Positions 28,080-36,145 of a stretch of 38,690 nt of DNA are shown piece by piece (the stretch's first letter is position 1; every line of letters starts with the position of its first letter). Both the position numbers and the translations under genes were made by a program. The notes beneath the pieces were generated by a model, which worked only from the letters and a program-made list of their open reading frames with translations, ran no database searches and was not told where the DNA came from. The stretch covers positions 1 to 38,690 of the forward strand of contig JALNYY010000024.1 in the NCBI GenBank assembly GCA_023229605.1. Direction: 5' to 3'. The stretch comes from Methylobacter sp. (lineage in GTDB: Bacteria; Pseudomonadota; Gammaproteobacteria; Methylococcales; Methylomonadaceae).

Positions 28080-29372
28080 TCATAAAACATTGGCATAGTC
28101 CTGTTCCAGTTGCCGGAAATTCATGGATGACATGAAGCGGCTGAAACTCAGCCAGGACGAAAGTCCCATCAGGTCTTTGAACTGCGGCGGCAGAAATTGC
28201 GGCGCTATTACCGTGCCTTCTTCAACCAGATCGACCAGCACCTTCATGTCCTCAATCATGGTTTTGCCGCAAAACAGCAGCGGGATGCGATCCGGTTTGC
28301 CCTTGCTGACCGCCAGACGCATGAAATTATAAGTCAGTACAAAGCCCTTGATATAGGTTAAATCTTTGGTGAACGGCATTCCGTCAGAACTGCTGCCCCT
28401 GAATACCCGGCTGCTGAGTGTATAACTTTCTTCCCTGTCCAGTCCTTTCTCCTTAAAAAAATAAAATATATCCATAAAGTCCGCACCTTCTTCGGCCAGC
28501 GTGATGGCGCGCACCCGGTTGATCAGGCGCATCAGCCGGTTGGGAGTGGAACTGAAAGTCAATATTTCCATCAATACCGCCAAGCCTTCCTGGGTGATGG
28601 TCGCGGACGGCGGCCCTTTGCCGAGAAAAGTGCAATAAGGCTGGGCCAGACCGTTAAGGGTGGTGCCCAGATGCACCCATATTTCGTGAACTTCAAGCAC
28701 GCGCAGATCGCGCATATTGAACAACGCATCGGCGCGCAATTTGATGTAATCGGTGCCGGCGGCGGCATCCGCGACGATACCGTCGCTGAGCATCGCGCGC
28801 AAGCCATCGCCGGGAAATACGGCTTCTATTTTTTCATTAAGGATAGCGACAGCATCCTTGGCGTTGATGGTTTTCGGCTCCTCAACCAGAAAATCCAGTT
28901 TCAGCAGTTGCGACAGGGTAGCTTCCATCATGCTGCCCAGATCGGCAATGGTCGGGTCGCCGACATGAAAAACATCTTGGGACGAACCGTATAACTCCTG
29001 GGAGATATTAGCGAATGTCGGTTTTCCACGGGTTTCCAGCATGCGCACAACATCGAGATATTCCTTGCAAATCCGGCGCATGATCACACTGAGCGGATTG
29101 AGCTGGCCGAGCTTGCGCATTAAGTCGCGTTCGATCTGGTAAAACTCCTGTTTTTTGTCATTCGGATCAAAGCCTAAGGGGCGTTTTTGATAATAATCCG
29201 GGGTTACTATCGGCGATTTTTTGCAGTTGCCGTCAAAAAAAGCCTGCTTGATATTATCGTCCCATTTGATCGCGTCGAGTATGCGGATCGGTTGTTGGGC
29301 TTTGACGATTCGATCGGATAGCGCTTTGACTTCCGTCAGATAAGCGGAGGGTTTAATGGCTTTTTTGCGCAT
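28080..29372 (-). CDS. QEGLA-motif (DUF1704) putative zinc metallopeptidase
   Basis: This 430-residue protein belongs to the family named after its QEGLA motif, sometimes annotated as modulating flavohemoglobin expression, and related to the MATCAP tyrosine carboxypeptidases of eukaryotes. The metal-site motif HEIWVH is at residues 229-234 and the QEGLA glutamate is E262. The segment between them (LGTTLNGLAQPYCTFLGKG) is typical. There is no signal peptide, so it is likely cytosolic. Its substrate is unknown. It is a single gene, divergent from mepK across 377 bases. Confidence 0.85.
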   Translation of the reverse strand: MRKKAIKPSAYLTEVKALSDRIVKAQQPIRILDAIKWDDNIKQAFFDGNCKKSPIVTPDYYQKRPLGFDPNDKKQEFYQIERDLMRKLGQLNPLSVIMRRICKEYLDVVRMLETRGKPTFANISQELYGSSQDVFHVGDPTIADLGSMMEATLSQLLKLDFLVEEPKTINAKDAVAILNEKIEAVFPGDGLRAMLSDGIVADAAAGTDYIKLRADALFNMRDLRVLEVHEIWVHLGTTLNGLAQPYCTFLGKGPPSATITQEGLAVLMEILTFSSTPNRLMRLINRVRAITLAEEGADFMDIFYFFKEKGLDREESYTLSSRVFRGSSSDGMPFTKDLTYIKGFVLTYNFMRLAVSKGKPDRIPLLFCGKTMIEDMKVLVDLVEEGTVIAPQFLPPQFKDLMGLSSWLSFSRFMSSMNFRQLEQDYANVL

Positions 29373-29749
29373 GAGTGTCGTCCATTAGAGAGGCAGTGTT
29401 CAAGGCCATAAGTATATCTGTATAACACGTTTAAATTCACCATGCAGGTCACGAAGTTTTATGTTGCTCTTCGCAGTGACTGAAATTTCTACGTTTTTTG
29501 CACAATTTTTGAGGGTCAGTCTAACCAATAGCGAAATCGCACCCAGTATATCAATGGATTGATAAAGCTCCAGGGAATTTCAATGCGGTAAAAAATTGAA
29601 TAATTTCATAGTGCTATCTATATTTAGCGTTCGAGGCGTATTTTTGTGCGGAACATTCAAGGTTTATTAAGATTAATTTAAGGTTAAATGACCAAAATGA
29701 AACCTCTGTATTTATACATATAAAAGCATGAACGCGAGTATCAACGACT
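29373..29749. other. intergenic region between the QEGLA gene and mepK
   Basis: This AT-rich gap separates divergent genes. It should contain the promoters of both. I see no strong -35/-10 pair; TATAAA near 29720 is a possible -10 for mepK. No RNA gene or repeat is visible. Confidence 0.4.
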
Positions 29750-30436
29750 ATGAGTGAAAGAGACATTATTTCATCACGACGCAAGTTTTTGAAAAATATG
29801 GCTTATGGCTCCTTGCTGATGGCGGGGGGAATCGGGGTTGCAAACGCTAAAGTCAAACACATAGCCTCGCACACAGTGCTTGCGCCGCAGGCGGCTACCG
29901 ATAAGACCCGTATCCATGATACGCTGCATCAGCATATGTCTTCACACAAGACATATGCCAGTAACATACTTGACCGGAACTCGCCCTCGCATAAGGTGCT
30001 TGCCTTCCATAACACCCATACCGGCGACCAGATAAAGCTGACTTATTTTGAGCAGGGCCGTTACATCAAGGATGCACTCCACGAAATTAATCATTTGTTT
30101 CGTGACTACCACGACGGTAGCGTCCACCCTATCGATCCGGCATTGCTGGATCAGTTGTATGATCTAAAGCATACTCTCGAAGTCAGAAAGCCTTTTCATA
30201 TCGTCTCCGGTTATCGATCACCGGCTACTAATGCCGATTTGCGCAAACACAGCGATGGCGTCGCCAAAAACAGCCTGCATATGCAAGGCAGGGCGATTGA
30301 CATACGCATCGAAGGCTTAGATACCAGAAGAATCAGAAATGCAGCGCTTGCCATGCACCGTGGCGGCGTCGGTTATTACGAAAAATCCGATTTTGTGCAT
30401 CTGGATACCGGTAGCGTAAGAACCTGGGGCGGCTAG
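29750..30436 (+). CDS. mepK: MepK-like murein endopeptidase (DUF882, M15-type), Tat-exported
   Basis: This 228-residue protein resembles E. coli MepK (YcbK), which cuts peptidoglycan crosslinks in the periplasm during wall growth. A twin-arginine signal is visible (SRRKFLKNMAYG followed by a hydrophobic stretch ending VANA). The catalytic domain occupies the last 140 residues: FHIVSGYRSPATNADLR, then the zinc-site pieces SLHMQGRAIDIRI and FVHLDTGSVRTWGG. The N-terminal part between signal and domain carries the repeated-looking SH.VLA segments. It is convergent with an LdtD-type transpeptidase gene, as if the ycbB-ycbK neighbourhood of E. coli had been kept with one gene inverted. Confidence 0.88.
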   Translation: MSERDIISSRRKFLKNMAYGSLLMAGGIGVANAKVKHIASHTVLAPQAATDKTRIHDTLHQHMSSHKTYASNILDRNSPSHKVLAFHNTHTGDQIKLTYFEQGRYIKDALHEINHLFRDYHDGSVHPIDPALLDQLYDLKHTLEVRKPFHIVSGYRSPATNADLRKHSDGVAKNSLHMQGRAIDIRIEGLDTRRIRNAALAMHRGGVGYYEKSDFVHLDTGSVRTWGG

Positions 30437-30496
30437 TGTTTCCCGGAAAGTGCCGGAGCGCCCTGTAAGCGGCGCTTTCCGGCGAACAAATATCGT

Positions 30497-32245
30497 CTAT
30501 TTGATTTGCGCTTCCGGCACCGCATTAGTGCTGATAAAAAGCGATTGGTCAGACAGGTCGTCCGGTTTACGCAGAGCCTCCAGTAATACAGCGTCTTGGC
30601 CGTAAATATCAGGATAAAACTCTAACTTATCATCCTGATCGAAAAAAGCGGTGGTATAAAAAAACAGCACCGGTATCGGCTTTTTCAGGATGACTCGTTG
30701 CGTTTTGGGCGTGTTCATGGCCTGTTGTATCGTTTCAGGGTTCCAACCATCCTGGTTTTTAAGCGCAAACTCAGCCAGTTTTTGAGGGTCCGCAACCCGC
30801 ACGCAGCCATGGCTGAAATCTCTTCTTGATTGGCTGAATAGGGCATTTGCCGGTGTATCATGTAAATACACATCCTCCTTGTTAGGGAAAATGAATTTCA
30901 CCCGACCTAAAGCATTCTTTCCGCCTGGACGTTGTCTGATTCTTAACTTTCCCTGTCTAAGCAGATTCATTGTTTCTGCGGTCAGCGCTGTGGGCTTTTC
31001 CGAATCACGAAAAACAGAAACCATTTCCATATTTTCCCTGTCAAGATAATGGCTGTTTTGAATTAACTTGGGCAATATCTCACTTTTTATGATGCTGTAA
31101 GGGACATTCCAGTAAGGCATGAAATCGATAAAATGCATTTCCGCCATCAACACCGGGGTTTGGTTTTTCAACGCTTTGCCGACAACAACCTTCATATTGA
31201 TTATATTGGTATCGGCTTGACCAATCGCATCGAACGCCCACAGTTGGAAAGCCGGAATATTAACGATAATGGATGCTCCGCCATTGAACTCAGGTAACCA
31301 GCGCAGTCTTTCCATAGCCAATTCGATTTGGGTTACGCGTTGGCTTAAAGGCACGTTCAGTGCGGCCGCGGAGCTTTTTCCGATATGTCCGTCAGCGGTA
31401 AGTCCGTGCCGTTTTTGGAACTTCTTAACGCCGGCGGCGATAGCGTCAGTGTATAACGAGGACTTTTCCTCGCTGATAGCCGTTTTATTTTCAGGCAAAT
31501 CGCCGACAGTGGTTAAAAACCGGCGCAGTTCGGCCATTTGCGGGTGAGTGTCGCCCGGATGCAGGGTTTTTTCTATGACCAGTTTAAAAGGCTGCGCGGT
31601 TGCGGCAAGTTGGCGGTAATTAGCCAATGCCTGTTTTAACTTTTGATATTGTTTTAACGTGGGTTCGACCGACAGCGGCAATTGAGCCAGCGTGTTTTGC
31701 GCCAGACTGTTTTTAATCAACAGGGGCAAATCAACCAGCTTTTTTTCTCTTAACTTTAAGTTAAAATTGATGCCCTGCGGATTTACGCGGCCATAATGCA
31801 AATCATGCAGGAAGCGCAGCAACGATATGCTGAGCGCCGTGTCGTATAGCGCTAATTCCTTGTACGATTCCGGCTTGAGTTTCAAGGCTGACTGTAGTTT
31901 TTGCCGTAGCGGTTCAGCGTCGTAATTTTTAGGATTTAAGCCGTGGACAGCCGCGTTTGCCAGCAGGTTAAGCGCGTCGGTGATGTTTTTTTCGGCATTC
32001 TCGTTGCCCAGCCACAGCAGTTGGCGGTTTGACAACGTGTAGAGGGACTCAAGATCTCCGGTGCGATTCGGGAAATTGGACAGCATCAGGTAAGGATGCT
32101 GTTTTGCCGCAATAATGGCGGAAATTTCTCTGGCTATGCCGGGTTCCTGATTGGCTATTTCTTCTGCAAGCAACGCCTGCATGGTTAGGCCCAGGAAAAG
32201 AAATATGAGTAATCGGGGAATAGGATGTCTTATAGTCTTTTTCAA
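30497..32245 (-). CDS. ldtD: LdtD/YcbB-type L,D-transpeptidase
   Basis: This 582-residue exported enzyme forms 3-3 crosslinks in peptidoglycan. A signal peptide (residues 1-27, ending ALLA) is followed by a large N-terminal scaffold region, a peptidoglycan-binding domain (AGVKKFQKRHGLTADGHIG) and a YkuD catalytic domain with H479 and the nucleophile C481 in FSHGCVRVADP. The preceding MPYWNVPYSIIKSEILP is typical of the YcbB group. The gene is convergent with mepK, leaving 60 bases between stops. Paired with the MepK-like endopeptidase, it suggests a local cell-wall remodelling module, since E. coli MepK can act on LdtD-made crosslinks. Confidence 0.9.
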   Translation of the reverse strand: MKKTIRHPIPRLLIFLFLGLTMQALLAEEIANQEPGIAREISAIIAAKQHPYLMLSNFPNRTGDLESLYTLSNRQLLWLGNENAEKNITDALNLLANAAVHGLNPKNYDAEPLRQKLQSALKLKPESYKELALYDTALSISLLRFLHDLHYGRVNPQGINFNLKLREKKLVDLPLLIKNSLAQNTLAQLPLSVEPTLKQYQKLKQALANYRQLAATAQPFKLVIEKTLHPGDTHPQMAELRRFLTTVGDLPENKTAISEEKSSLYTDAIAAGVKKFQKRHGLTADGHIGKSSAAALNVPLSQRVTQIELAMERLRWLPEFNGGASIIVNIPAFQLWAFDAIGQADTNIINMKVVVGKALKNQTPVLMAEMHFIDFMPYWNVPYSIIKSEILPKLIQNSHYLDRENMEMVSVFRDSEKPTALTAETMNLLRQGKLRIRQRPGGKNALGRVKFIFPNKEDVYLHDTPANALFSQSRRDFSHGCVRVADPQKLAEFALKNQDGWNPETIQQAMNTPKTQRVILKKPIPVLFFYTTAFFDQDDKLEFYPDIYGQDAVLLEALRKPDDLSDQSLFISTNAVPEAQIK

Positions 32246-32448
32246 TTGATGTTTTCGCTGAATGTTCGTGACATTAAGTTTTGTGGCTGGGTTACGACAA
32301 ACTTCTTTTAATAGGATAATTAGTATTTTGCTGCACGTCTCGATAATAATGCGATTCTAACACCAACTGCATTGTTCGAGGAAACTCGGGATAGCCATTT
32401 GTGTGGCGGCAACATTTATTGAGATCCAATCAACTATAAGGCAACGCA

Positions 32449-33849
32449 ATGGTAAATCTTACTTTTTTAGGCGCAACAGGCCAAGTTACCGGCTCCTGTT
32501 ATTTGCTGGAAACCGGCTCCAGCCGCATATTGCTTGATTGCGGAATGTTCCAGGGCTCAAGGGAAACGGAAAAACAAAATGAAGCCGATTTTCCGTTTGA
32601 TCCGGCCGGCATCGACGCCGTGGTTTTGTCTCACGCCCATCTCGATCACTGCGGACGTCTGCCCAAGCTGGTTAAAGACGGTTTCAAGGGGCCGGTATTC
32701 CTGACCAAAGCCAGCTTTCCGCTGCTCGAATTGATGCTGCTGGATGCCGCTCATCTGCAATTAAGAGACACCGAATGGGAAAACAAACGCCGGGAACGCG
32801 CCGGTAAGCCTTTGCTTGAACCCTTATATACGGAAGCCGATGTCAAGGCGTTGCTGGCGTTGCGTCAGCCGATAGCTTACGGCGTGGAAACCAAAATACT
32901 TCCCGAGCTAACCGTTTCTTTTCATGATGCAGGGCATATACTCGGTTCGTCCATCGTGCGCTTGCGCATCAAAGACCAAGATAAAACCAAAACACTGGTT
33001 TTTTCCGGCGATTTGGGCAACCCGCATTCCCCATTGTTGCGCGATCCGGCCGTTTTAACCGAAGCGGATGTATTGTTGCTTGAATCCACTTACGGCGACC
33101 GTGACCATAAGCCGCTGGAAAATACCCTGGATGAATTGCGCGAGGCGGTGGCGGAGGCGGCAGAGAGCGGCGGCAATGTCATTATTCCCGCTTTTGCGGT
33201 GGGCAGAACCCAGGACCTGATTTACTGGCTGGGTAAAATTCAGCATCAGGGCGGACTGCCGCAGCAACAAATTTACCTGGATAGCCCGATGGCGATCAGC
33301 GCCAGCAATATCTACGCGGAGAATATTCACTTATTCAATATTGATGATCCCGAATTTACCCGGATTGCCCCCGGCGGTTGGCAAGCCTGGTTGCCGGGAT
33401 TGATCTATTCTGAGACAGCCGAAGAGTCTATGGCCGTCAACCGCATTGCCGGCGGCGTGATTATTATTGCAGGCAGCGGTATGTGTACCGGCGGGCGCAT
33501 CCGGCATCATCTTAAATACAACTTGTGGCGGCGCAACGCACATATCATCATCGCAGGCTTTCAGGCTGAAGGCACCTTAGGCCGGGCTATTGTTGACGGC
33601 AAAAAGTCGCATTTAAGAATCCTGGGCGCCGAAATTAACGTGGCTGCCAAGGTGCATACACTGGGCGCGTTAAGTGCTCATGCCGATCAAAGTCAGTTGC
33701 TGGAGTGGGCGGGACATTTTAAAGAACCCAAACCGAGACTTTACCTGATTCATGGCGAGAAAGCGGCCACGCTATCATTACAGACCTGTTTCAAGCGCAC
33801 TGGCTGGAATGCGAATATTCCGAAGGTAGGGGAGAGGATTGCTATTTAG
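32449..33849 (+). CDS. beta-CASP metallo-beta-lactamase, RNA-processing type
   Basis: This 466-residue protein combines a metallo-beta-lactamase fold with a beta-CASP insert and an RNA-specificity C-terminal motif, like bacterial homologues of CPSF73/Ysh1. The zinc site HAHLDH is at residues 62-67; further ligands lie in DAGHILGSS and FSGDLG. The beta-CASP part has IIPAFAVGRTQDLIYWL and YLDSPMA; the end has GSGMCTGGRI and LSAHADQSQLLEW. It is likely a cytosolic RNase, but the RNA substrate is unknown. It is the last core-type gene before the cassette region. Confidence 0.88.
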   Translation: MVNLTFLGATGQVTGSCYLLETGSSRILLDCGMFQGSRETEKQNEADFPFDPAGIDAVVLSHAHLDHCGRLPKLVKDGFKGPVFLTKASFPLLELMLLDAAHLQLRDTEWENKRRERAGKPLLEPLYTEADVKALLALRQPIAYGVETKILPELTVSFHDAGHILGSSIVRLRIKDQDKTKTLVFSGDLGNPHSPLLRDPAVLTEADVLLLESTYGDRDHKPLENTLDELREAVAEAAESGGNVIIPAFAVGRTQDLIYWLGKIQHQGGLPQQQIYLDSPMAISASNIYAENIHLFNIDDPEFTRIAPGGWQAWLPGLIYSETAEESMAVNRIAGGVIIIAGSGMCTGGRIRHHLKYNLWRRNAHIIIAGFQAEGTLGRAIVDGKKSHLRILGAEINVAAKVHTLGALSAHADQSQLLEWAGHFKEPKPRLYLIHGEKAATLSLQTCFKRTGWNANIPKVGERIAI

Positions 33850-33952
33850 AACGCCAAAGTGCTGCGGCTAAAATGCCGATGCCCTGGTTCTGAACCGGCG
33901 CCATCAATGGGTGTAGGTGATTCAGGCGAAGCACCATATCAAAGATAATCGC

Positions 33953-33988
33953 ACAAAAAAATCCCGTTTGGAAAAGTCCGAGCGGGAA
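33953..33988 (-). terminator. rho-independent terminator at the distal end of the cassette array
   Basis: TCCCG at 33962-33966 pairs with CGGGA at 33983-33987, with an inner TTTGGA/TCC element. On the minus strand the stem is followed by at least seven T (33954-33961). It would end transcripts leaving the minus-strand cassettes, and shields the beta-CASP gene. Flanking sequence resembles the terminator region at 20409. Confidence 0.65.
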
Positions 33989-34066
33989 TCAGGTTCAAGG
34001 CTCCGTTCGCGGCGGATTGCTATGCAAATTCGTCTTACAGCTTTGCCCGAACAGGCTTGTTCCGGC

Positions 34067-34345
34067 CTACGATTCGATCTGCTTGAAATGCATAAATTTG
34101 ACCCCGATGGCGCAGGCTGCACCCACCAGGATATAGGCGTAATTAACAACCAGGCCTGACAGGGTACCGGGATTATGTTCAACCGCATCACGCAGGCCTG
34201 GAGTTACGGCGAAGGTCCAGACTATGCAGGGAATCAAATAGGACAGGAACCCCAATCCGGCCGAGGATAGCGGGTTCTTGCCGGCCGCTTCGGCGCTTTT
34301 GTAAAACCAGTAGCTGATGAGTAATGCGGTAACTGTTCCGATCAT
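34067..34345 (-). CDS. small membrane protein of unknown function
   Basis: This 92-residue protein has three hydrophobic stretches that should cross the membrane: near TVTALLISYWFYKSAE, LGFLSYLIPCIVWTFAV and VVNYAYILVGAACAIGV. I recognise no family. It lies on the same strand as the cassette genes, but no convincing attC-like site separates it from the next gene, only the hairpin element at 34402. It may be the distal, oldest cassette or a resident gene. Confidence 0.55.
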   Translation of the reverse strand: MIGTVTALLISYWFYKSAEAAGKNPLSSAGLGFLSYLIPCIVWTFAVTPGLRDAVEHNPGTLSGLVVNYAYILVGAACAIGVKFMHFKQIES

Positions 34346-34401
34346 GATAATTCCGTAGTTATGTTATTGATTGCATCACGGTATCAAATTGCTTCCTTCC
34401 A

Positions 34402-34489
34402 CTCAAGCGTAGCGCTTTTTTCTTAGAATAACGCTAGGTTTCATTGCATTCTACCCAGCTTACGGTATTTTTGCGCAGTCCCGCTTGAG
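34402..34489. repeat. imperfect palindromic element between cassette genes
   Basis: CTCAAGCG (34402-34409) and CGCTTGAG (34482-34489) form the outer stem of an 88-base imperfect palindrome with inner GCGC pairs. The middle (CGCTAGGTTTCATTGC, then CTACCCAGCTTACGG) looks like a dispersed intergenic repeat of the GGGTAGAnTGCAATGAAACC kind. It occupies the place where an attC site would be expected, but has no clear core boxes. Confidence 0.5.
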
Positions 34490-34508
34490 CGTAGGGTTAG
34501 TGAGATGT

Positions 34509-34934
34509 TTACTGGAAAGTAAGATACGCAATATCTACTCCTTTGATTTTTATTTTTGACTTGAAGATGCGCGCCGAACGGTGATATTGAATTTGAAGTT
34601 GGGTATCTGACAACCACCGAAGCCGAACTTCTGGGCCGCCACCCTGACCGGATGGAGCTGCACCGTAATTTGTATCTGCCGAGAACGTGTTTCCGCCTTC
34701 GTTCTGAAGCACGTCATTAATTGGGAGAATAGTGACCTGTGTAGAAAAATCTGTTGTGGCACCACAGTCACGTAGAAAAGCAACTGCTTTCATTTTCATA
34801 TTAGAAGACGGGAACTCAAACAAAATTTCATTTCCACACATGTCTGGAAGTGATCGGACGAATAGAATCACTCCGCCAATGAAAAGAATCACGATGACGG
34901 TAATACCGATAATGATCTTCTTCCACAGCGTCAT
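34509..34934 (-). CDS. cassette gene: membrane-anchored protein of unknown function
   Basis: This 141-residue protein has one N-terminal membrane helix (KKIIIGITVIVILFIGGVI) followed by an extracytoplasmic domain with CGNEILFEFPS, FLRDCGATTDFSTQV and a Gly-rich GQGGGPEVRLRWL. The CGATTxFxTQV pattern is one I have seen in proteins related to DUF5412, but I am not sure of that. Two cysteines could form a disulfide outside the cell. The start lies only 14 bases from an attC-like site, as usual for integron cassettes. Confidence 0.6.
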   Translation of the reverse strand: MTLWKKIIIGITVIVILFIGGVILFVRSLPDMCGNEILFEFPSSNMKMKAVAFLRDCGATTDFSTQVTILPINDVLQNEGGNTFSADTNYGAAPSGQGGGPEVRLRWLSDTQLQIQYHRSARIFKSKIKIKGVDIAYLTFQ

Positions 34935-34947
34935 TCTGGCTGGTTCT

Positions 34948-35016
34948 CGCTAACGTAAAGGTGAAGGGCGCGAGCGGCTTTGCCTCGAAGCGTTCCTCTC
35001 GACCGAAATGTTATGC
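34948..35016 (-). repeat. attC-like site downstream of the VOC cassette gene
   Basis: On the minus strand it begins GCATAAC (35010-35016) and ends GTTAGCG (34948-34954), with complementary arms (GAGGAACGC, GCGCCCTTCACC) between. It is 69 bases long. The stop codon of the VOC gene lies eight bases before it. Core triplets AAC and GTT are intact. Confidence 0.75.
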
Positions 35017-35023
35017 CTAGTGT

Positions 35024-35440
35024 TTATTCCGACCATTGCGGATTCCAGACAATTTCCCAGAGGTGACCATCGAGGTCTTGGAAGTAGCCCGAATAACCGC
35101 CCCAAAAGGTGTCATGTGCGGGTTTTACAATGGCAGCACCCGCCGCAACTGCCTTTGCCATAACCGCGTCAACTTCTGCTTTTGAGGAAACATTGTGGCC
35201 TAATGTCATTTCGGAGGGACTGGTAGGGCCAACGGCCAGCCCCGTGTCATGACTGATACTCTTGCGAGGCCACAAAGCCAAACGTAAACCGGGCTGAAGC
35301 TGGATGAATACAACAGCCCCATACTCAAATTCTTTGCCGATGATTCCTTCAGTAGGAAAACCCAGGCCATCTCGGTAAAAGCGCAATGATGCGTCGAGGT
35401 CATCAACGCCGATGGTGATAACTGTGATTCGTGGCCTCAT
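35024..35440 (-). CDS. cassette gene: VOC (glyoxalase/dioxygenase-fold) protein
   Basis: This 138-residue protein has two VOC beta-alpha-beta-beta-beta modules. It opens ITVITIGVDDLDASLRFYRD and continues GLGFPTEGIIG; the second half has WGGYSGYFQDLDGHLWEIVW, with the family D-P/L-D-G-H-x-W-E ending. The VOC group includes glyoxalase I, dioxygenases and resistance proteins; the exact activity cannot be told. It is flanked by attC-like sites on both sides (35459-35569 and 34948-35016), which marks it as cassette cargo. Confidence 0.85.
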   Translation of the reverse strand: MRPRITVITIGVDDLDASLRFYRDGLGFPTEGIIGKEFEYGAVVFIQLQPGLRLALWPRKSISHDTGLAVGPTSPSEMTLGHNVSSKAEVDAVMAKAVAAGAAIVKPAHDTFWGGYSGYFQDLDGHLWEIVWNPQWSE

Positions 35441-35458
35441 TTTCGTTGGCTCCTATAG

Positions 35459-35569
35459 GCATAATGTAAAGGTAAGAGGTGCGTCAAACGAAGCCACCGA
35501 ACCTTGATAAAAAACAAAACCTCAAAACCGCCCAACGGGCGGCGCGTCCCTTTGACCGACTCGTTATGC
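35459..35569 (-). repeat. long attC-like site downstream of the kinase cassette gene
   Basis: On the minus strand it begins GCATAAC (35563-35569) and ends ATTATGC (35459-35465), 111 bases in all. Outer arms include AAAGGGACGCGCC and CACCTCTTACC. The middle (AACCTTGATAAAAAAC and neighbours) is nearly the same as in the 124-base site at 37278. The terminal core triplet is ATT instead of GTT, which may block recombination at this end. Confidence 0.7.
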
Positions 35570-36064
35570 GATTTTTCGTCTAATAACTTCAATATTAAAT
35601 CCTTCTTCTTCGGAAGGAGCCTGAAAATAGCTGCTTACCTTGTAAAAGACCTCTTCAGTATCAAATAGCGCACGCTCAGGACGAGTTTCTCTGCGTTGTT
35701 CAAGTTGCTTGAGACATAACTGATCATCTGCTTCAAGGTAAACCAATTTATGAGGGATATGACTATCCGAAAATATTTCCTTGAACCACGCCCTTTGATT
35801 CTTTGTGTTTCCTGGAAAATCCATCACTACAGAAATTCCAGAGTTCAAAATTTTTCGAACATGGCCCATTAAGAGTGGCTTGAGTCGTGATGAATACTTT
35901 ATGTAATCATCAAAGCTTCTTATTTCGTCAGGATAAATAGTTGCAAGCCATTCATCTTCAGACAATAAGACCGCTTCCAATTCGCGAGCCAACTCTTGGG
36001 ACTTGGTAGATTTTCCTGCCCCCATTTTTCCGCAGAAGAATATTAGAGTTCCATTCTTGTTCAT
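35564..36064 (-). CDS. cassette gene: P-loop kinase / AAA ATP-binding protein
   Basis: This 166-residue protein opens with a Walker A motif, FFCGKMGAGKSTKSQELA, and looks like the small kinases of the zeta-toxin/APH-associated P-loop type. Further along, VVMDFPGNTKNQRAWF corresponds to a kinase lid or substrate region, and YLEADDQLCLKQLEQRR to the C-terminal helix pair. It has no partner antitoxin gene next to it, so a toxin role is unsupported. Its TAA stop is formed by the GCATAAC core of the following attC-like site, so the gene end and the recombination site overlap. Confidence 0.75.
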   Translation of the reverse strand: MNKNGTLIFFCGKMGAGKSTKSQELARELEAVLLSEDEWLATIYPDEIRSFDDYIKYSSRLKPLLMGHVRKILNSGISVVMDFPGNTKNQRAWFKEIFSDSHIPHKLVYLEADDQLCLKQLEQRRETRPERALFDTEEVFYKVSSYFQAPSEEEGFNIEVIRRKIA

Positions 36065-36078
36065 TTAATGCACCATTT

Positions 36079-36145
36079 GCATAGCGTTTGACATAAGGGG
36101 CGCGCTTGATGGATGGGATGGGTTGGGCGGCATAGCCTTATAGCG
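36079..36145 (-). repeat. degenerate attC-like site between GFA and kinase genes
   Basis: The arms are recognisable (GACATAAGGGGCGCGC near 36090 and GGCATAGCCTTATAGC near 36130), but the core triplets are altered: GCT (36083-36085) where GTT is expected, and AAG where AAC is expected. The stop of the GFA gene lies inside it. Probably a worn-out attC. Confidence 0.5.

Noticed and set aside
35564..36064. Zeta-type toxin of a toxin-antitoxin pair
   Set aside because: Only the P-loop resembles zeta toxins; there is no antitoxin gene beside it.
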